Assembly (NCBI GenBank): GCA_025526915.1
Contig: JAHLKH010000022.1
Coordinates: 62,001-126,000 of the forward strand
Length of the DNA: 64,000 nucleotides
Direction: 5' to 3'
Source of the DNA: Entophlyctis helioformis
Taxonomy: Eukaryota; Chytridiomycota; Chytridiomycetes; Chytridiales; Chytriomycetaceae
In this document: piece by piece, positions 1 to 13,256 of the stretch
Layout of the letters: the number at the start of each line of letters is the position of its first letter
Position numbering within the stretch: the first letter of the stretch is position 1
Translations under genes and position numbers: made by a program
Notes under the pieces: model-generated
What the model was told of the DNA's origin: nothing
The model's input: only the letters and a program-made list of their open reading frames with translations
Database searches by the model: none

Positions 1-1003
1 TACATCAACCGCATCCTGCCAAACAACTACAACGACGTCAAAGAAATCACCATCTCGGTCTACGTCATCACTACAGCGGCCGTCGTAGGTTTGGCACAAG
101 GCTATCTCGGCAGCCAGTCGGCCACGTTCCAATTCCGCTTCGAGTCTGTTCTCGTGATGGGCTGCATCATGGTGCTCAATGCCACGCTCCTTGGCCTGCC
201 CATCCTCAAGTCAATCCGGTCGCGGCGGGCGGCCAATGCACAACGCCGCCTTGTTGCCAAGAAGATGGCCGAGAAAAGCGGCGCAAGTGACATGCCTGGA
301 TCTCATTCGGCGCAACCACAGATGTGGGAGCATTTCGATGCAGAGAACGAGACTGTGCTGAGGATTGTGGGCTCGACGGCTCATCAGTCACGCACAAGCC
401 ACGTCACTCGCGGCAACATTTACCGGTCTGACAAGGGTATGGCATTGGCGTTGGCACTCGCCCGAGCCGCGTCCTGACAACTGACTGGCCGTTGCTTTGT
501 CTGTGTGCAGTCATGGCCTTGTCGACAACATCTCCCTACCCAAGAGCCATCACACTAACGCTGGTCAGCGAGCCGCTGTTCATTTTCGGGTTCATGGACG
601 CAGCCACAGAGGTATGTGTGCCAGATGCCGTGCATTCACTCTGCAGACAGCCTGACGCGATCCAATGACACAGGAGCCGCGATACGTGCCGCTGAAAGCC
701 ATCCGATCCGTCAAAATACCAACCTCGTCAGACGAGCTGCCTTGGATGCAAAACGCGCTCGAGCTGCAAGTCCGAGACAAGACCGTCATGTTTATCTTTG
801 AGTCGACCGAAGAGGTGGGCCATGTCTGAAGGGCGTGCGAGCCGTCATTGCGCAACGCTGCCCACTAACACATCGAGAAGAGGGGATGCTGGGCAGACGC
901 GATTGCAAGCTGCATGATCCGCCATTGGGGGGCCACGCATCTCGAGTCCACTGGCCAGATTCTGAACGTCAGGGAGGTGGCCATCTTCCAAGTCGGTGCC
1001 TGA
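1..1003 (+). CDS. Class C (GABA-B-like) GPCR, 3' part, truncated by window edge
   Basis: This is the C-terminal part of a class C (7tm_3) receptor; the ligand-binding region and first membrane helices lie before base 1. Four exons fit in frame: 1-436, 511-611, 674-814 and 881-1003, ending in TGA. The first exon encodes the last helices (NATLLGLPILKSIRSRR) and a basic cytoplasmic segment. The remaining exons encode a tail of about 120 residues that resembles a PH domain: SEPLFIFGFMD, then VPLKAIRSVKI, then FIFESTEE, and after the last intron CWADAI, which matches the closing helix Trp of PH domains. The next gene downstream is a close tandem paralogue with the same exon structure and tail. Class C receptors signal through heterotrimeric G proteins at the plasma membrane; the ligand is unknown. 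The receptor call is firm; the PH call is inference. Confidence 0.82.
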
Positions 1004-1255
1004 CAGGCATTGTTTGCATGCACCTATGTACATAAAAACCTGATGATGATGCTGCGGCCAATCTGTGGTGGAAGCACGATGGTGGCTTGCGTTACGTATT
1101 GAAAGGGCTCGCAGCATAGGATCGGTCAAGCCTATGACCATAGCATGCATGACCGTCAGAGAATAGGCACCGGATTCGGCCGCCTTGTTTGGATCAAACA
1201 ACTGGTTCACGCGACATGACGCATCGCGCTTTTTCAAGGACTTTGACGGCCAAAC

Positions 1256-4200
1256 ATGATACATGGGACAGCCGGATTGGCTTGGCTGCTGTTGCTCTGG
1301 TCATGCCTGCCAGCCGCCTGTCTGGCCGCCCGCTCGGCTAACAAGTCCGAGTCGCTCTTGACGTTTGTCGTCGTCGGCGAGCCCATGGTGGACGTGGACC
1401 GTATCTTCTTTGGTACGTACACCTGCAGCCCATCTGCCATCGAGGATTCCACTGACCACGCCTGCGATTCTGCGCGGGATGACGCTTAGCATCACGCATG
1501 GTCGCCGCCGAAGTGAATGCAAGGACAGACGTGTTTCCTGACGCGACTCTGCAGATTGTGCGAGAGACCAACATCCACTTTTTCGACGACGACACGGCGA
1601 AGGTGTCTGACTATGCGACAAGGATGTGCGACGCACCCGGCAACATTGGTGCCTCGATGGATTTGACCAGCGGCGTGGTGATCCGAGCATTGCTTGTCTG
1701 CAAGACGGTGCGTTTGATTGTCGTATGCTTGCTTGAAAGCGTCGCTGATCCAGCGTGCTTTGTCGCTCCAGTTGCCCACATACTCGATCGGTTCGGCCAT
1801 TGACGACTTGAGCAACAAGGAAAAGTAGGTCGACTTGCCATGTCGATGGTGGCCTTCCAACTGAAACTTGCCTGCAGGTATCCGCTGTTCTGGCGGTACA
1901 CGAGCACATGGGGCCAGACGGTGCTTGCATCCGTCAGTATATACCATCACTTTGGATGGACAAAGACAGCCGTTGTCTACATCAGCTACGGCACATTCGC
2001 TCGTGTTGGCAAGTTGATCGTGGACGTGCTTCCAAGGCACGACATTGAGGTTGTTGCCAAAGTGGCTCTTGAGCCGTACCAAGCACCTGGACGGTACTAT
2101 GACCAAGTGCGGACATCATTCGAGTTTCTCAAGTCGACCAAACTGCGCATCTTTACGATTATTGGAATGGACTCGGACATCCCACTCATCATGATGGCAG
2201 CCAATGCGACGGGCTTGGTCGGGCCAGACTATGGTGGGTGGTCCAGCGCCGCGGACATGGATGCAAGCGTCTGACCTCGTTGGCCGTGAACAGTCTGGAT
2301 CACGCCACAGACATTCGCGGTCATTTCCACAGAGACTTCGGACCAATGGGGAGGACCTGTCGACCCATCCATCCTGCGTGGAGTGACGTTCTTGAGCAAC
2401 GGTGTTGAATCTGCTCCGCCAAACGACTACACACGGGCATGGAGGCTGCGATTCGAGGCTGCCCGACAGAACATGATCGCAAACGACTCGGCGCTGTATC
2501 CCACTGTTGATGTGACGGACACCAATCCCATGTCGGAGAAGAATCCGTTATTCTTCATGTACGATGATCCAGGAGAATACGAGCAGCCGAGTTACGCGAT
2601 ACAGTTTGGCTACGATGCATTATGGTCGTTGGTCACGGCATGGGACCATGTAGGATGATGACAAGGCGATGGCGCGTGAGCGATCGGATGTATGCACCCG
2701 ACTGACGCAGTGTTGTGGTCGTGATGGTGGGGATCCAGGTCATTAACTCGCACGGCACCACAGCACAGGCACTCGTCAATGGCACGCTAAGGAATGCAAT
2801 CACACTCCGGGATGTACTGCAGGAAGCGATGCGGTCGACCGACATCCTTGGCGCAGTCAACCTGACCTACAAAGGCGACTTGTCGGCAGATCCGGTCTAC
2901 ATGAGGCAATACGATGCAGACAACAATTTTGTTATTGTTGGTATACTGCGCGTCAACGACAATACGGGCTTGTCGAACCTGACTCTGTATCCCAACTTCA
3001 ACTGGTAGGCTTGGCCAAACGGGCTTGCGGGCTGGCCCTTGCTGACTGATTTCTGGCGTGATGGATACACAGGACGGGTGCACGAAGCCTCGACGATGTG
3101 CCGATCGACTTTCCTGCACCTGTTGTGGTGGCAGTCTCCTTGCAGTTCATCGCCACCAAACTGTTCCTAGGTATGCCACTCATGTGCCAAGCAAGATGTG
3201 CGACGAATGGCTGACACTGGCACCGGATGGCGGCGACAGCATGTTATGCCATTGCGACGCTTGTGTGCATTGCAAGTGGATGGTATGTGTGGCATTACAG
3301 AGCAGCACAAGGCATCTTCCATCGCATGCCGACGCTGCTATGCATCAGTTCGGTAAGTGAATGCCAATCGACGCGATGCTGGAACGGCGACACTGCGACC
3401 GCTGCTCACGATGGGCATGAATGACAGGCCGGCATGGTGATTGCTCTCGCCAATACCTTTACGCTGGTTGGCGGAGATTTGCCGATGCGGTGCAGGTTCA
3501 GGCCATGGCCGCTTGCTCTGGGGTTGACGCTGATTCTATCGTCAATGATTGCAAAGGTGAGCTCCGCAAGCCTTGCATCAACGGTTGCTGAGAGTCGGAT
3601 AAACCTGACACGCTGCCGACAGAGTTACCGCATGCACGTCGTGTTTCGGTGCATGCGAGCCGATGCGGGGTTTGAGCGGCACACGGTGTCTCTGGCGCGC
3701 TTGCTCAGGATGATCAGGATTGTGGTGTTGGTCATGCTGGTAAGTGCATGGTTGCTGCGAGCTTTTGGTCTTGTGTTTGTGATTGAGTCCAACATGAACG
3801 GGCATCGGCAGATACTGCTGTCGATCCAGACAACGTTTTTCCCGTACTACACCGAACTCGTGTACATCGAGGCCAACGACACGTACAACTCGGTATGCGT
3901 CGCATCAGGACTGCCAGCACAGATGATCTCTGGCGTCATCATGACGATCATCGGCGTCATGATTATCGCCGCAGCGGCGTTTGCATACATCAACCGCATC
4001 TTGCCGAAAGAGTTCAACGACGTCAGGCAGATCACGATATCCGCATACATCATCATCGTGCTTGCCGTTGTGGGGCTTTCGCAGGGTTACTTGAGCGCGC
4101 AATCGCCAAAGACGCAGTTCTACATCGAGTCGACAGATGTGATCCTGGGCATCATGGCGTTGAACGCCACGCTCCTTGGAGAACCGATACGCGACTCTAT

Positions 4201-4977
4201 ACGCCGGAGACGCGCAAACCTCAGCCAGAAGACCAGGAAGAAGGCGTCTGAGCGGACGACGTTGGCAGGACGGTCGACGCTGCATTCGGCGCAGCCGCAG
4301 ATGTGGGAGCATCTCGATGCAGAGTCTGAGACGATTCTGCGGATAGTGGGGCACGCGGTCACCCAAGCACGTCCAAGCCATGTGACGCGCGGCAACATTT
4401 ACAGATCCGATAAAGGCGAGTTGTGCAGACGAGCGAGCACGCGGGGTTGGGACTGACAGGTGTGCTCGCTGCAGTGCTGGCCATGTCGGCAAGTGCGCAG
4501 GTACAGAAGCAGGTCACACTGACACTGGTGTGCGAGCCGCTGTTCCTGCTTGGGGTCATGGAGAATCTGACCGAGGTAACGAGCAGGCCAGATGGCGGTT
4601 GGTATGGCTGACTGTGCACTGACGAGCCAGAGTGGACAGGAGCCGCGTTACGTGCCACTGCAAGCTGTCCGCCGTGTCAAGCTGGCCGTGGCGGACCAGC
4701 CGTGGCTGGAGCGGTCGCTTGAGCTGCAAGTGCGAGGCAAGCTGGTGATGCTGACGTTTGAGACGGTCGAAGAGGTGAGATGCGGCTGCCTTCAGCCTGC
4801 TCTGGATCTGCACAAAGGACTGACACTGACATGCGATGGTCATCCGCTGGACAGAGGGGATGCTGGGCAGACGCGATCACCAATGGCCTGATACGGCAGC
4901 GCGGGGCAACGCACCTCGAGGCCAGCGGCCAGATTGTAGATGTGCAGGAGACGATTGTCGAGGATGCCGGCAGCTGA
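1256..4977 (+). CDS. Class C (GABA-B-like) GPCR with Venus-flytrap domain and PH-like tail
   Basis: Thirteen exons can be joined in frame to give about 976 residues: 1256-1412, 1490-1707, 1754-1824, 1878-2233, 2294-2649, 2739-3004, 3073-3170, 3240-3352, 3428-3556, 3623-4415, 4460-4575, 4640-4774 and 4855-4977. A hydrophobic signal peptide (LAWLLLLWSCLPAACLA) is followed by a periplasmic-binding-protein-like ligand domain of about 450 residues with recognisable segments (LSLQLPTYSIGSAIDDLSNK, DYVWITPQTFAVIS). A seven-helix 7tm_3 core follows, including RPWPLALGLTLILSSMIAKS, typical of helix 3 in GABA-B-like receptors. The C-terminus has the same PH-like tail as the upstream paralogue. The intron after 4415 begins GC rather than GT. 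The 66-nt intron 3557-3622 is open and a multiple of three, so readthrough would be silent. It is probably a plasma-membrane environmental sensor with unknown ligand. Confidence 0.88.
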
Positions 4978-5085
4978 AAATGAAGCCGGCGGCTTGTCAA
5001 CGCGCTTGCCCCTGTATTCGGACACTGCCGATCGGACACTGCCGATACAACGACCAACAAGCAACACGACAACGGCCAAGAAGCA

Positions 5086-7755
5086 ATGACAATGGGCGAG
5101 CAGCAGTTTACGCAGCACAACTTTGAGCTGTCGACGGGAGTGCTGCGCACGGTCTACGAGGGCGAGGGCAACGACAGCTCGCCGCCGCAGCTCGTTGTTC
5201 AAGTGCTGACCATCAAGAAGATTCCCAACCCGCCGCAGACGGCCGGCGCTGCCCCGCCTCCCGACCGTTACAGGTGGGCTGCTGCTCTTGCCGTTGGCGC
5301 TGCCGTTGGTGCTGCGAGGCTGCACCGGTGTTTCTCACGCCGCCTGTCCTGTCCTGCCCTTGCCCTTGTCGCACCGTCTGCGTCTATCCGACCCTGGCCG
5401 TCTGTCTGCGTCATCGGTCGTCTTGGCCGTCTTGGCCGTCTTGGCTGTTGGCGCTATGGCCGTTCGGACACGCTCGGACACTTGCCGTCCTGCCAGGCTG
5501 CTCATCTCGGACGGCGTGTCGCACAGCCAAGGTAGGCAAGCCGCCTGCCCACCCTCACATGCATCCATCCATCCAGCCATCCATCCAGCCACTGACCGTC
5601 GGCCTCTGGTCTGCGTCCGTTCCCTCGATGCGTCATCCTGCCAGCGATGCTCACGACGCAGCTCAACGAGCACATCGTCTCCAACGCCATCACCAAGAAC
5701 AGCATCCTGCGCATCACAAAGTACATCTGCAACTCCATCTCTGTCAAGCGGTGAGTTTGTCCACTTGACCTGTCTGATCTGCCTGCACACATGACTCGCT
5801 CGATGTGTCTGGGCTGACTGGCGTGGCAGCGTTCTGATCATTCTGGCACTTGAGAACCTGATCCCGTACGACACCAACATTGCTCGCATCGGCAATCCCG
5901 TGTCCATTGAAGCGTCAGAGGGCAGCAACCCTGCTGTGCACGCTCAGGGCAGTGGCCAGGCTGCTCCCATGAGACAGCAGCAGCAGCAACCTACGGCCCA
6001 GATGCAGCCGCAGATGCAGCCGCAGCCGCAGCAGCACCAGCAACAGCAGCAAATGAACATGCAGCAGCAGCAGCCTATGCAGCAGCAGCCAATGCAGAAC
6101 GCGCCGTATGGACGTCCCATGGGTGGCGCTGCTTCTTCCATGCCGGGCGATGTGATGGGTGCGACCGTGTTTGCCATCAAGAGCCTCAACCCGTACCAGA
6201 ACAAGTACGTTGCGAGCCACGCCGCCTGGCCCCTGCATGCATGTATGCATGCATCCCATGCCAGCAGGCGTCTTGCTGACACTCCCGAGCAGATGGACCA
6301 TCAAGGCGCGTGTGATTAACAAGAGCCAGGTGCGCACGTGGAACAAGGGCGGCCGCGAGGGCCGCCTGTTCAGTGTCACGTTTGCAGACGAGTCTGGCGA
6401 TATCCGTGCCACGGGCTTCAACGATGCCGTCAATGCGTTTTATGACATCCTGGAAGAGGGCAAGGTCTTTTATGTGTCAAAGGCTGCGATCAAGGCGGCC
6501 AACAAGCAGTTCAATACGACTTCGAACGACTACGAGATGACCATTGAAGTGTCCACGACGATCGTGCCGGTAAGCGAGTCTGCCCGTGGTATGCCCATGG
6601 CCGCCAATGCGGCGAGATCCTCTCGAGTGGCTGACCTTACTTGGGGCGATGCGCGGCCAGTGCGTGGACGAGACGCAGTTCCCGACCATCAGGTACAACA
6701 CGGTCAGCCTCGACAAGCTGCTCGAGGTCGAAAAGGACACCAACGTGGACATTATCGGCGTCGTCAAGGAGTGCAACCCGTGCGCGACGATTGTGACCAA
6801 GGCAGCCAAGGAGCTCAAGAAGCGCGACCTACTGCTTGTGGATGAATCCGGCTGGTCCGTGCGTCTCACGCTCTGGGGCCGTCAAGCCGAGACGTTTGAG
6901 CACCACGACAATCCGATCATTGCCATCAAGGGAGCCCGTGTCGGCGACTGGGGCGGCCGGACGCTGTCGTGCCAGATGTCGTCGACTGTCGAGCTCAACC
7001 CTCAAATCGAAGAGTCGTACAAGCTGCGCGCGTGGTACGACTCTGTTGGCGCCAGCATGAACTTTCATGCGTACAGCAGCACGGGCGGTGGCGGTGGTGG
7101 CGCCGCTGGTGGCAAGTCGCGTGCCGTCAAGACGATTGCACAGGTCAAGGCAGAGAACCTTGGCATGGGCAGCGAGGTGCAGATTTTTGTCTTGCTGCCA
7201 TTGTGCAGATGGCGGCATGCTGGGATATGTTGGTTTTGCTGACACGGCGGGGATTCATGGACGGTGCAGTCTGACTTTTACACGATCCGCGCATGGGTGT
7301 CGTTTGTGCGCAACGAGAACATCTGGTACCCGGCGTGCCCCAACGACGCGTGCAAGGGCAAGAAGGTGGTCGAGGTTGGATCCGACTGGCGCTGCGAGCG
7401 CTGCAACTCGAGCTACCCAACGCCCAACTACCGGTACATTCTGTCGTTCAGCGTGAGCGACTACACGGGACAGACATGGCTGTCGACGTTCAACGAGGTT
7501 GGCGAGAAGCTGCTTGGCAAGAGCGCCAACGAGATGGTGGTGCTCAAGGAGAACAACCGGGCCGAGTTTGACCGCGTGCTGGAGCAGGCCGTGTTCCGGC
7601 AGTACACGTTCAACTGCCGCGCCAAGGCCGAGACGTACCAGGATGAGCTCAAGGTGCGGACAACGTGTCTGGAGGCCAATCCTGTTGATCTGGCGGCGGG
7701 CAGTCGCGACATGATTGCCATGATCTCGAGCGCACTTGGCCGCACGGGCATCTGA
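5086..7755 (+). CDS. RPA1: Replication protein A 70 kDa subunit
   Basis: This is the large subunit of the heterotrimeric nuclear ssDNA-binding complex used in replication, repair and recombination. The N-terminal RPA1N OB fold (QVLTIKKIP, then LLISDG and LEN..PYDTNIARIGNP) is split over exons 5086-5273, 5497-5531, about 5640-5752 and from about 5831. A Gln/Met-rich linker encoded near 5965-6100 by CAG/CAA runs leads to DBD-A (WTIKARVINKSQVRTW...), DBD-B (FPTIRYNTVSLDKLLEVE) and DBD-C. DBD-C holds the zinc ribbon Cys pattern CPNDAC...CERC at about 7337-7405. The protein ends at ALGRTGI. The start ATG ACA ATG leaves Met1 or Met3 open. The domain order and absence of frame breaks make this a confident call. 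Confidence 0.95.
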
Positions 7756-7782
7756 GCCGAGTGACTGTGCATCTCTGATTTT

Positions 7783-7823
<41 letters not shown>

Positions 7824-8702
7824 ATGCGTGTGCGTGTGCGTGTGCGTGTCTGAATGAAACTCATCTTATTGCAGCGTCTTGGTGTCCTGCCAGCTCTTAT
7901 ACCATCGCCGTCACTTACGCCGATTCTCGTCCAAGTCCACGACACAGGTCACGTGACTATTTCAAATTTCATGCGGGCTTGCCAGAGTCGTTGCAAAATT
8001 CCGAGCCGCCTCGGTTTCTCGGCACACTCATTTCTGTACGTGACGATTGCCGTGCGCCGCTGTGAGCCTCACGACAACGACAGCGACAGCGACCACAACG
8101 ACGACGACGACAGGCGGCGTGTGCTCGAGGGGACAAGTGGGAGCAGCCGCAGCAACGTCATACACGACCGCTGTGTGGATGCTGTCCATGGATGGATGGC
8201 CCTGTCTGCGGATGGGATGGGATGGATGCGATGGGATGCCAGCAGCAGGCCTGCCGTTTGCCGTTTGCCGTTTGCCGAATCCGATTCTGGTTCAACGGCA
8301 GCGAGACGCAACAACGACGACAGCGACGACGACGACTTGGCCGCCACTTGACTGCACCACGAGCGACTGGCGGTGGCAGAGCCTTCCAGCCAGCACATGA
8401 CCGACACACGGCGTGCTGGACAGCTCGACAGCCGCCCACAGCACAACTGCAACAGCACATCGACGTCTGCACCGGCAACACCAAATGCCGTCTGTTGGAC
8501 GCCCGCATACACAGACGCTGGGATGCACCCCGCTGGCCGCACCATCTCTCCCCACTCGAGCACTGCCGGCCGTCGTTGTCTAGCGTTGATGTCAAGCGTC
8601 GTTGTCTGTTGCTGCTGTTTGTGCGAGGCTTGTGATGCAAACGATCCATTCAACTAACGACTGATGGCTGGCTGGTCTGCTGGCGTTACAGAAACCGTTG
8701 TC
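7756..8702. other. Intergenic region, RPA1 to RPL9
   Basis: I see no supported gene here. The region holds a TG/TGCG microsatellite (7784-7849), short direct repeats of gatgg/gggat (about 8185-8240) and three tandem tttgccg units (about 8250-8278). The last 50 bases end in a pyrimidine/AG acceptor (gcgttacag) just before the RPL9 ATG, so RPL9 may have a 5'-UTR intron, which is common in fungal ribosomal protein genes. Confidence 0.6.
7784..7849. repeat. TG/TGCG microsatellite
   Basis: An uninterrupted TG run passes into tgcg units immediately downstream of the RPA1 stop. Confidence 0.9.
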
Positions 8703-9394
8703 ATGAAGTCCATCTCGCAGGAGCGTGACATTATCATCCCCGAGGGCGGTGAGTACTTGTGCGCACTGCTGTTCAGCGCAGTTGCAGCGGAAGAAGCGGG
8801 CAGACGAGACTGACGCATTGGATGCTGCTGCTGCGGTGGTTGTTATGGTGATTGTTTGGGGGGTTGGGATGGCCAGTTTCCGTCAAGGTTGATGCTCGCA
8901 TCGTGACCGTCAAGGGTCCCCGCGGCGAGCTCACCAAGAGCATCCGCCACGTCAACGTCGAGGTGACTCGTGCGTCCAAGGACAAGCTCCGCGTCCGCGT
9001 CTGGCACGGTGCCCGCAAGCACGTTGCCTGCATCCGCACCGTCTGCTCGCACATTGAGAACATGATCAAGGGAGTCACCAAGGGCTTCGAGTACAAGATG
9101 CGCTTCGTGTACGCCCACTTCCCCATCAACGCCAACGTGTCGGCGGACAAGAAGCTCATTGAGGTCCGCAACTTCCTCGGTGACAAGAACACCCGCCGCG
9201 TGCAGATGCTCGACGGTGTCACGGTCGACCTCACGTCGAACAAGGACGAGATTGTTCTTGTCGGCAACGACATCCAGAACGTGTCGCAGTCTGCTGCCAC
9301 CATCCAGCAGTCGGTTCTCGTCAAGAACAAGGATATCCGTAAGTTCCTTGACGGTATCTACGTTTCCGAGAAGGGTCTCCTCATCAAGGAGTAA
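8703..9394 (+). CDS. RPL9: 60S ribosomal protein L9 (uL6)
   Basis: Two exons (8703-8748 and 8877-9394) give about 187 residues, the usual length for eukaryotic uL6. The N-terminus [15 protein letters not shown] and the segments [20 protein letters not shown] and [16 protein letters not shown] match the family closely. The intron splits a Gly codon after the IPEG motif. The protein binds the base of the P stalk and sarcin-ricin region of the large subunit. Codon use is strongly C-ending, as expected for a highly expressed gene. A tract resembling a splice acceptor just upstream suggests a leader intron. Confidence 0.96.
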
Positions 9395-9680
9395 AGAAGT
9401 CGCCGTCCGCCCCCCTCCTTTTTTTACGACCACGACCGGGAATGAACTTGTGCACAATACGCCACCACACCACACCACACCACACCGACACTGCTCTTTC
9501 CCGGGGGGCGTTCCGATAGTCTATGCTGTGATGTAATGTGGGATGTTGGACGGAACCGACGCGACTCTGCCATTGGAAACACGACGCCTTCATTATGGAA
9601 GAGTTTGGGGGAGAGAGAACAGGGCGGCACACACACACGAGAAAGAGAGAGAGAAAGAGAGAGAGAGGGGAGAGACATGC

Positions 9681-12600
9681 TCAGTTAAAGACACCAAGAC
9701 GCTTCATGCGGCGCTGGAACGCAGCGTAGCCGCTCATGGCCATGATGACGCCGACAATGCCCATGACGCCAACCAGGCCCTCGATGACGACGGTGCCAAA
9801 AGCGCGCACAACAAACACCTGGAGGTAAGTATCCCAGATCCGCTCGACATGCAGGTACTCGGTCGCGCCGGTCGCCAAGAAGCGCGGGGCGAGCACGAGG
9901 GCAACGAGATCAGCCAACAGGACAGCGCCGGCTAGCAGACCAAACTTGACCGTGACGAGAAAGGAGAGTTCGCGGACGGCGCGCGACTCGCCGCCGCGCA
10001 GCACGGGGCGTTTCCACAGACAAAACAGGATCGGGGCGAGGGCGCCAAAGAGGGCCGACGGGGTGTAGGAGCGGGCGAGGAGGAGGAGCGTGTTCGAGGC
10101 CGTCAGGGCCAGCTGGGCGAGGTGCGAGCGCACGGCCGACGGCTCGGCGGAGCGGATGCCGCCGTAGCCGAGCGACGCGTCTGTCGGCAGGCGGAAGGCC
10201 AGCAGGGAGAAGAGCGGCGGCTGCGTCGAGGCGATGGCTGTGTAGCGCACAAGGAGCGACAGGACGGCCAGGATGCCCGTGACGAGGTAGGGGTTGGCAA
10301 AGACGGTGCGGAGGGCGAGATCGCTGGTGGTGGTCGCGGAGGCGGCGGCGTCGGACGATGCACCCGTGTTGGCAGCAACAGATGCGGCGGCAGGCTTCTT
10401 GGATCCCTTGCCCGTCTTGGACGACGATGACGACGACGAGAAGATGTCTGTCGAGGTCTCGGCCTTGTCGCGCCACACAGAGAACAGCTCAAGGAGGCCG
10501 AGGAGGATGAGGAGGCTGACGGCAAGGACAGCCGATCCGACCGACGGCTGCAAGAAGTTGAGTGCCATGTAGACGGCCATAAAGAGCGTAAAGAACGAGG
10601 CACCGATCGAGTTGGCAATGCCCATGAAGAAGATGGCCTTGCCGCTCTTCTTGGGGTCCTTGGCCGACGACGTGAGGGCGATGCCGGCCGCAGCAGCAGC
10701 CTCGCGCGCGGCCACGCCATCGAGCACCTCCATGCCAACGACGTTGGGGTCGGATCCCCACGAGTAGAGGGACGCGAGCGACGTGGACATGAAGCCAAAC
10801 TTGCAGGTCCAGAACTGCACAAAGTTGATGGTCCAGCCGGCAGCGGCCATGACGCCCGGGTAGTTGTGGAGGTTCTCGAGGAGCCAGTAAAAGGCCGAGA
10901 TGAACAGGCCCATGGGGGTGAAGAAGCCGCCCACGGAGCCGCCGACGGCGTGCAGGTTGTCCGAGTCGTACAGCGTGCGGCGCACCGACGCGGTGACGAG
11001 GCCGGCGAGCAAAAAGTTGACGAGCGCCACGAGCGACGGCATCATGGCCGTGTTGAGCTGCTCATTGTCCGACGCGAAAAAGGGCGACGACTGCGCGTCG
11101 AACGCGAGACCGAGGCGGACGAGCACAAAGATGAAAGCCGTGGTGGCCACGAGGCCGTCGCGCATCTCGGCGTGCTTGACGAGCAGCGCGTATCCAAAGT
11201 AGAGCGCAATAAAGGCCTGCAGACCGTAGAGCACGGCGTTGCGCTCGCTCATGCCGACGCTCGTGAACACGAGGAGCGGCGATGCGACCAGGAAGAAGGT
11301 GGCAATGGCCGCGGCCGCCGCGTGCACCGAGAACAGCGAGTACGGCAGCGACGGCGCAGACGCCAGCGGCACGTAGGCGGGCGGCTTGGTGATGTCGTAC
11401 ACCTTGAGCACAAAGACGGTGAGAATGAATGCCATGGCCGCCATGAACACGGCCTCCTGGAAGCGGGTCAGCACAATGGCGTGGCCCGGCACGATCGTGT
11501 CGAGGATGATGGTGAAGCCGTTGGTCATGCCGAGGATGGCGCCAAAGGTGATGGACGCCATGGCGGTCTCGTCCGGCAGCCACGGCTCCATGTTGTACGT
11601 CTGGAACAGGTGCATCACAGTGAGGAGCAGAGTGGAAAGGATGACAATGGCGCCGAGAACGACAGGCGTGAGCGTGATGGGCGAGTAGCTGGCCTGGATT
11701 TCCTGCGAGAGCGTGCGGATGATCTGCAGGTCGAGCACGGCGTTGGAGAAGAGGGCGTCCGACGACACGTCAGAGCCGGAGCGGAACTCGGACGCCTGCG
11801 TGTCCAGCAGGCCAAACAGGTTGGCGAGCGCGTCCTTTTTGTCGTCGGGGAGCGTGGCGTTGGCGAGGAGCTGCACCTGCTCGGCGTTGCGGCGGAGCGC
11901 GTTGCGGAGCGCCTGTGCACGGTCCATCTCGGTGCCCTGCGTGGCGTGCCAGAGGATCTCGGGGATGACCATGCCCTCGTTGGCAAAGGGGATGGGCATG
12001 CCGAGGAGCGTGGACACGGTCGGGGCCACGTCCTCGATGTCGATCTCGCGCGTCGGCTTGCCCGAGGTGATGCCCTCAATGAGCGAGGCCAGGAAGCCGT
12101 TGTTGGTGGTGGCCGCCTTGGACGACTTTGAGAAGCGGGCCGAGTGGAAGAGGACGTGGGACTTGTCCGAGGCATAGTGCACGACGACGGCGAGGGTGTC
12201 GGCGTCGACCAGAGGCAGGATGCGGGCAAGGAAGCCGTCGAGGCCGCTCGTCTCGTGCAAGTCGCGACGCGAGACGTGGGCGGCAATGAAGCCGTACGAC
12301 TTTGTGGCCAGACGCTCGGTCAGACGGGGCACGATCTTTGTGGCATTGCAGGCGACAAAGACGGACGGGTAGGCGTCCTGCCACGCGCCGTCGCCAAAGC
12401 AAGCAACGGGCGCAAACGGCGAGACGATCGAGGTGATACCTGCGGCAGCAGCCGCGTCCGCGTCCGAGTCGTTGTCGGCGTCGTTGTCGTCGTTGTCGTC
12501 GTTGTCGGCGTTGGAAGACGCCAGGTCCTCGTTTGCCATGGGCAGGGCAGCGTCGGAAGCGAGGAAGTGGGCAGGGAACGAGTCGTGGCGCACGGTCGAG

Positions 12601-13223
12601 ATCACGAGGCGGGCGAGCGACTCGGGCAGGCGGGCGTGCACGCCGGAGAGGGCCGAGACGGATCCGTCGAGCGGGGCGCGGTGCAGGTGGGCCTCGACGT
12701 TGAAGAGGAGGCCGTTTGCCGAGGCCGTCGAGGCACGCACGGCGCGCAGCTCGTCGAACGTGGCGTTGGCAAAGGACGCGGGCGTCACGGGTGTTGCGCC
12801 TCCCTGCGCAGCAGCAGCAGCAGCCGCACGGCGGTGAGAATCAGAAGACGACGACGAGGAGGAGGAGGCGGCACCGGAAGCGCTGGGGGCGGTCGAGGAG
12901 AGCACGGCGTCTTCGTCAAAGGACACAAAGAGCAGGCGGCGGAAGGCAGGCGCGGCGCACGGCAGCGAGCCGAGGGGCGCATCCGCAGGCAGGCCGTGGA
13001 AGCAGGCGGGAGCGGCCGAGTCGGGGGTGGCGAGCGGCAGCAGCGAGACGCCCGAGGCGACGAGAGCGACGCCGGCAGCATACAGCAGCACGATCCACAG
13101 CATGGCGAGGCCGATGGAGAGCAGGCCCTGGCGGGGCTCGAGGATGGGCGTCAGGTCGACGAAGCTCTCGCGCGGGCGGGCGGCGCGCTGTGCACCAGGC
13201 AAGGCCTTGGCATTCGATGACGG

Positions 13224-13256
<33 letters not shown>

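Noticed and set aside
3557..3622. Treating 3557-3622 as coding because the frame stays open
   Set aside because: It has good GT and AG borders and a length divisible by three, and the receptor family runs directly from MIAK to SYRMHV, so an intron is the better reading.
10866..12131. A 421-codon open frame on the plus strand inside the PIG-O-like gene
   Set aside because: It is an Arg/Gly/Glu/Val-rich shadow of a GC-rich minus-strand coding exon and has no domain similarity.
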